Source: an uncultured Bacilli bacterium (GTDB lineage: Bacteria; Bacillota_I; Bacilli_A; RF39; UBA660). From it: a stretch of 33,445 nucleotides of DNA. Both the position numbers and the translations under genes were made by a program. A model generated the notes under the pieces. It did not search any database. It was not told where the DNA came from and saw only the letters and a list, made by a program, of their open reading frames with translations. Position 1 is the stretch's first letter. Each line of letters begins with the position of its first letter. The DNA is taken from assembly GCA_947627375.1 (NCBI GenBank), contig CANQVR010000007.1:1-33445 (forward strand), read 5' to 3'. Positions 31,611-33,445 of the stretch are shown in pieces.

Positions 31611-33203
31611 TTATTCTTTTCTTTTTTTATAAATTGTAATACCAATAACTCCACATCCAATTAGTAAAGCAAGTCCTCCACTTATAAATGGTAAACTATT
31701 AAGAAAAGCATTTGTATTTGGAACTCCAACATTAGATAAAGGACTATTCTTCATTGTTATAGTAGGAGTTGTAGTACCATCTACTTTAAAGTCTATACAT
31801 TCTTCATTTAATGAATAATTATCTGGTGCAGTAGACTCACATAATGTATAGTCTCCGCTTTCTAAATATATATATTTTGGAGTAGTAGTAGAAGTCCAAC
31901 TTGCAACTTCTTCATTAGTAGTTTTATTTTTAATTACTAGACTTGCTCCAGGTAGTTCTTTTTTGTTAGTAGCATCTATTTTACTAATTTTTACAAGATT
32001 TTTTAAGTTTAGATTTTTTGATACTTGTTGTGTTGGAATATAACCTAAAAGGACATCGGAAAATTGTTGTTGTTTTGATTCACTATTGAAGGTAGAATCT
32101 TCTGAGGTAGAATTTGTAACACGATAACTATTAGCATCTAATTTTAAGAAATTAGCAGTTACTGTGATTTTTACTGATGTTAAATCCATATCATCTTTTA
32201 AGGGAATATAGACTTTAAAACCACCACTGTTTACGTTGTTAGCATCTATTTTATTACCTGTTGGATCTGCAATATATGCACCATAATTATTTGGATCATC
32301 TATATTAACTGAATATGATAATATTGGAGATTCAGGATTTGTAGCACTTGGAGATATAACCTCAGTATAAAGAATTTTACCATCAGGAGTAATAGTATAA
32401 TTTGATGATTCACTTGATGATAATGATAATCCTACTGTTTGAGTAGAAGTAGTTGCCTTTGTGGCACCTTCTAAAAGTTCTAAAACATAATTAAAATATT
32501 CATAACCATTTTTTCCAGCAGCATCTTTTATTATATTTTTCATTTCTTCAGCAGTAGTAGTTTCTACTACGTAAGATGTATCTTTATATGAGTTATAAAA
32601 ATCACAACCATTCATTTCTTTAAAAGCTTCAGGTGTATTATCTTCAGTACTTAAATGAACGTTAATGTTTTTGCAATAGTCAGCAGTAAATTGTGTTTTG
32701 TTTTCATATAAATATAACCATAATGTAATTTGAGTTAAATATTGTTGAATATTATTATCTACTGTACCATGAGTTCCTTTAGAAAATATATTGTTTATAT
32801 TTAAGTTATTATAACCATGACTTAAAATATATTTTATGCCATTATCTGTAACGGACATTGGATTATCTCCAGGTATTATTTGAAATTGTTCTGTAGTGCG
32901 TGCAAATTTTGAATTTTTAGTTAAGACATATAATGGAGTTGAATTATCATTAGTTCTATAGTTAAGAGGAACATTAAAATTTCCTATATATTTTCTTTTT
33001 TCATAACTATTTCCTAATGCCTTTTGAACATAGTTGATAGTTTCTGTACCACTAAAATTAGAATTAAATGTATTAGTAGGAACTCCACTATCATCAACTG
33101 TTATTGCATAACTATCTTTAAGAAAATATAAAGAAAAAGTAAATAGTAATATAAAAATACTTATTGAACTAATTGTTAAGATAATTTTATTTGTTCTTAT
33201 CAT
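31611..33203 (-). CDS. Cell-surface protein with thioester-like and SpaA-like domains
   Basis: A 530-residue surface protein with a signal peptide (about residues 1-33). Residues 50-240 resemble the TQXA thioester domain: YLTQITLWLYL (T157-Q158...W162) gives the TQ..W motif, but where the partner cysteine is expected (TPxYC) the sequence is TPLYV at V93. Residues about 405-485 are a SpaA-like prealbumin-fold domain (VKISKIDATNKKELPGASL ... GDYTLCESTAPDNYSL), with Lys, Glu and Asn suited to an isopeptide bond. The end is GVPNTNAFLNSLPF, a membrane helix and KKRKE, which resembles a sortase signal but is not LPxTG. It probably acts in adhesion. No sortase gene is in the window. GGGTGAT precedes the ATG. 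Confidence 0.82.
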   Translation of the reverse strand: MIRTNKIILTISSISIFILLFTFSLYFLKDSYAITVDDSGVPTNTFNSNFSGTETINYVQKALGNSYEKRKYIGNFNVPLNYRTNDNSTPLYVLTKNSKFARTTEQFQIIPGDNPMSVTDNGIKYILSHGYNNLNINNIFSKGTHGTVDNNIQQYLTQITLWLYLYENKTQFTADYCKNINVHLSTEDNTPEAFKEMNGCDFYNSYKDTSYVVETTTAEEMKNIIKDAAGKNGYEYFNYVLELLEGATKATTSTQTVGLSLSSSESSNYTITPDGKILYTEVISPSATNPESPILSYSVNIDDPNNYGAYIADPTGNKIDANNVNSGGFKVYIPLKDDMDLTSVKITVTANFLKLDANSYRVTNSTSEDSTFNSESKQQQFSDVLLGYIPTQQVSKNLNLKNLVKISKIDATNKKELPGASLVIKNKTTNEEVASWTSTTTPKYIYLESGDYTLCESTAPDNYSLNEECIDFKVDGTTTPTITMKNSPLSNVGVPNTNAFLNSLPFISGGLALLIGCGVIGITIYKKRKE

Positions 33204-33225
33204 ATCTTATCACCCTATATTATAT

Positions 33226-33231
33226 ATTATA
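33226..33231 (-). promoter_or_regulatory. -10 element of the surface protein gene
   Basis: The reverse strand reads TGTTATAAT, an extended -10 about 23 bp before the start codon. Confidence 0.65.
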
Positions 33232-33346
33232 ACACAAATTTTAAATGAAAAATAATAAAATCGAATCTAAGAAATTTTTTATATAAAACAATATTATATT
33301 TATTAATATAAATTTTTATAATTAATATAATTAATTAGGTGATTTC

Positions 33347-33445
33347 ATGGAATGTAAAGTTAATAAACCCGGGAATTTAACACTTTTAAAATATATAAAT
33401 TACGCAAGCCATTGTAAAATGGTTATTTTTTTGTCAAATTTTCAA
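33347..33445 (+). CDS. Start of an ORF running off the window (partial)
   Basis: An ATG at 33347 after AGGTGA opens a frame of at least 33 codons that is still open at the window end (MECKVNKPGNLTLLKYINY...). TATAAT occurs at 33317-33322. Against it, CCATTGTAAAATGG followed by TTATTTTTTT inside the frame looks like a terminator hairpin, so the true content of this end is unclear. I recognise no family. Confidence 0.4.
   Translation, partial: MECKVNKPGNLTLLKYINYASHCKMVIFLSNFQ

Noticed and set aside
1-33445. CRISPR arrays, insertion sequences, phage genes or plasmid origins
   Set aside because: No regularly spaced repeats, transposase or integrase motifs, or phage structural genes were seen anywhere in the window.
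1-33445. Reassignment of AGG (or TGA) to another amino acid
   Set aside because: AGG is found at conserved Arg positions, for example in ScpB QMIRKL and NrdG DGEGIRT, and no gene needs in-frame TGA to be read through.

Overview
The window is about 33 kb of very AT-rich DNA. Its Shine-Dalgarno sites are strong, its promoters are sigma-A-like and often carry an extended -10 (TGn before TATAAT), and it holds scpA/scpB, spoVS, a T-box leader and a class III ribonucleotide reductase. This fits a low-GC Gram-positive anaerobe (Firmicutes, Bacilli or Clostridia side). An uncultured gut-type Bacilli lineage is my best inference, but the sequence does not settle it. The standard code reads every gene at full length, yet none of the 36 complete genes listed here ends in TGA.

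Layout. Positions 1-1800: a divergent RNHCP zinc-ribbon gene and the scpA-scpB condensin pair. 1842-1928: tRNA-Leu(CAA) with its own promoter. 1966-2200: an otherwise empty stretch that holds, on the minus strand, a 25-residue hydrophobic peptide gene with a perfect Shine-Dalgarno and two 3' hairpins, resembling a type I toxin. 2229-4883: a MazG-like pyrophosphohydrolase, then a secreted beta-propeller protein overlapping a small DUF4190 membrane protein. 5142-7743: a serine hydrolase, an RlmI-like methyltransferase and an RluA-type pseudouridine synthase. 7814-9082: a membrane-anchored Pro/Ala-rich protein and a second DUF4190 protein. 9087-11277: an ArsR/SmtB-type repressor with a clear palindromic operator and a CPC-type zinc/cadmium ATPase. 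11343-12398: spoVS and an unknown membrane-anchored protein.

12446-14967 is a serine T-box operon: promoter, leader with a UCU specifier, M19 dipeptidase, serS, terminator. 15081-15870 encodes an ankyrin-like protein. 15878-18150 encodes Tex behind a strong promoter whose spacer contains a LexA-like box. 18237-21358 is the anaerobic ribonucleotide reductase operon. In it the glycyl-radical segment that normally ends NrdD is encoded by a separate 59-codon gene between nrdD and nrdG; this is the most striking feature of the window.

21420-25133 holds small membrane proteins, a lipoprotein, a DUF1848 protein with a CxxxCxxC motif, a convergent deoxyinosine-type DNA glycosylase and a PAP2 phosphatase. 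25239-31076 holds a fused ABC transporter, an unknown protein with a highly charged cytoplasmic tail and a GH13 glucosidase. The right end has two minus-strand genes (a helical protein and an SpaA/thioester-type surface protein) and a partial ORF running off the window. Most transcription units are short and are bounded by identifiable promoters and intrinsic terminators.
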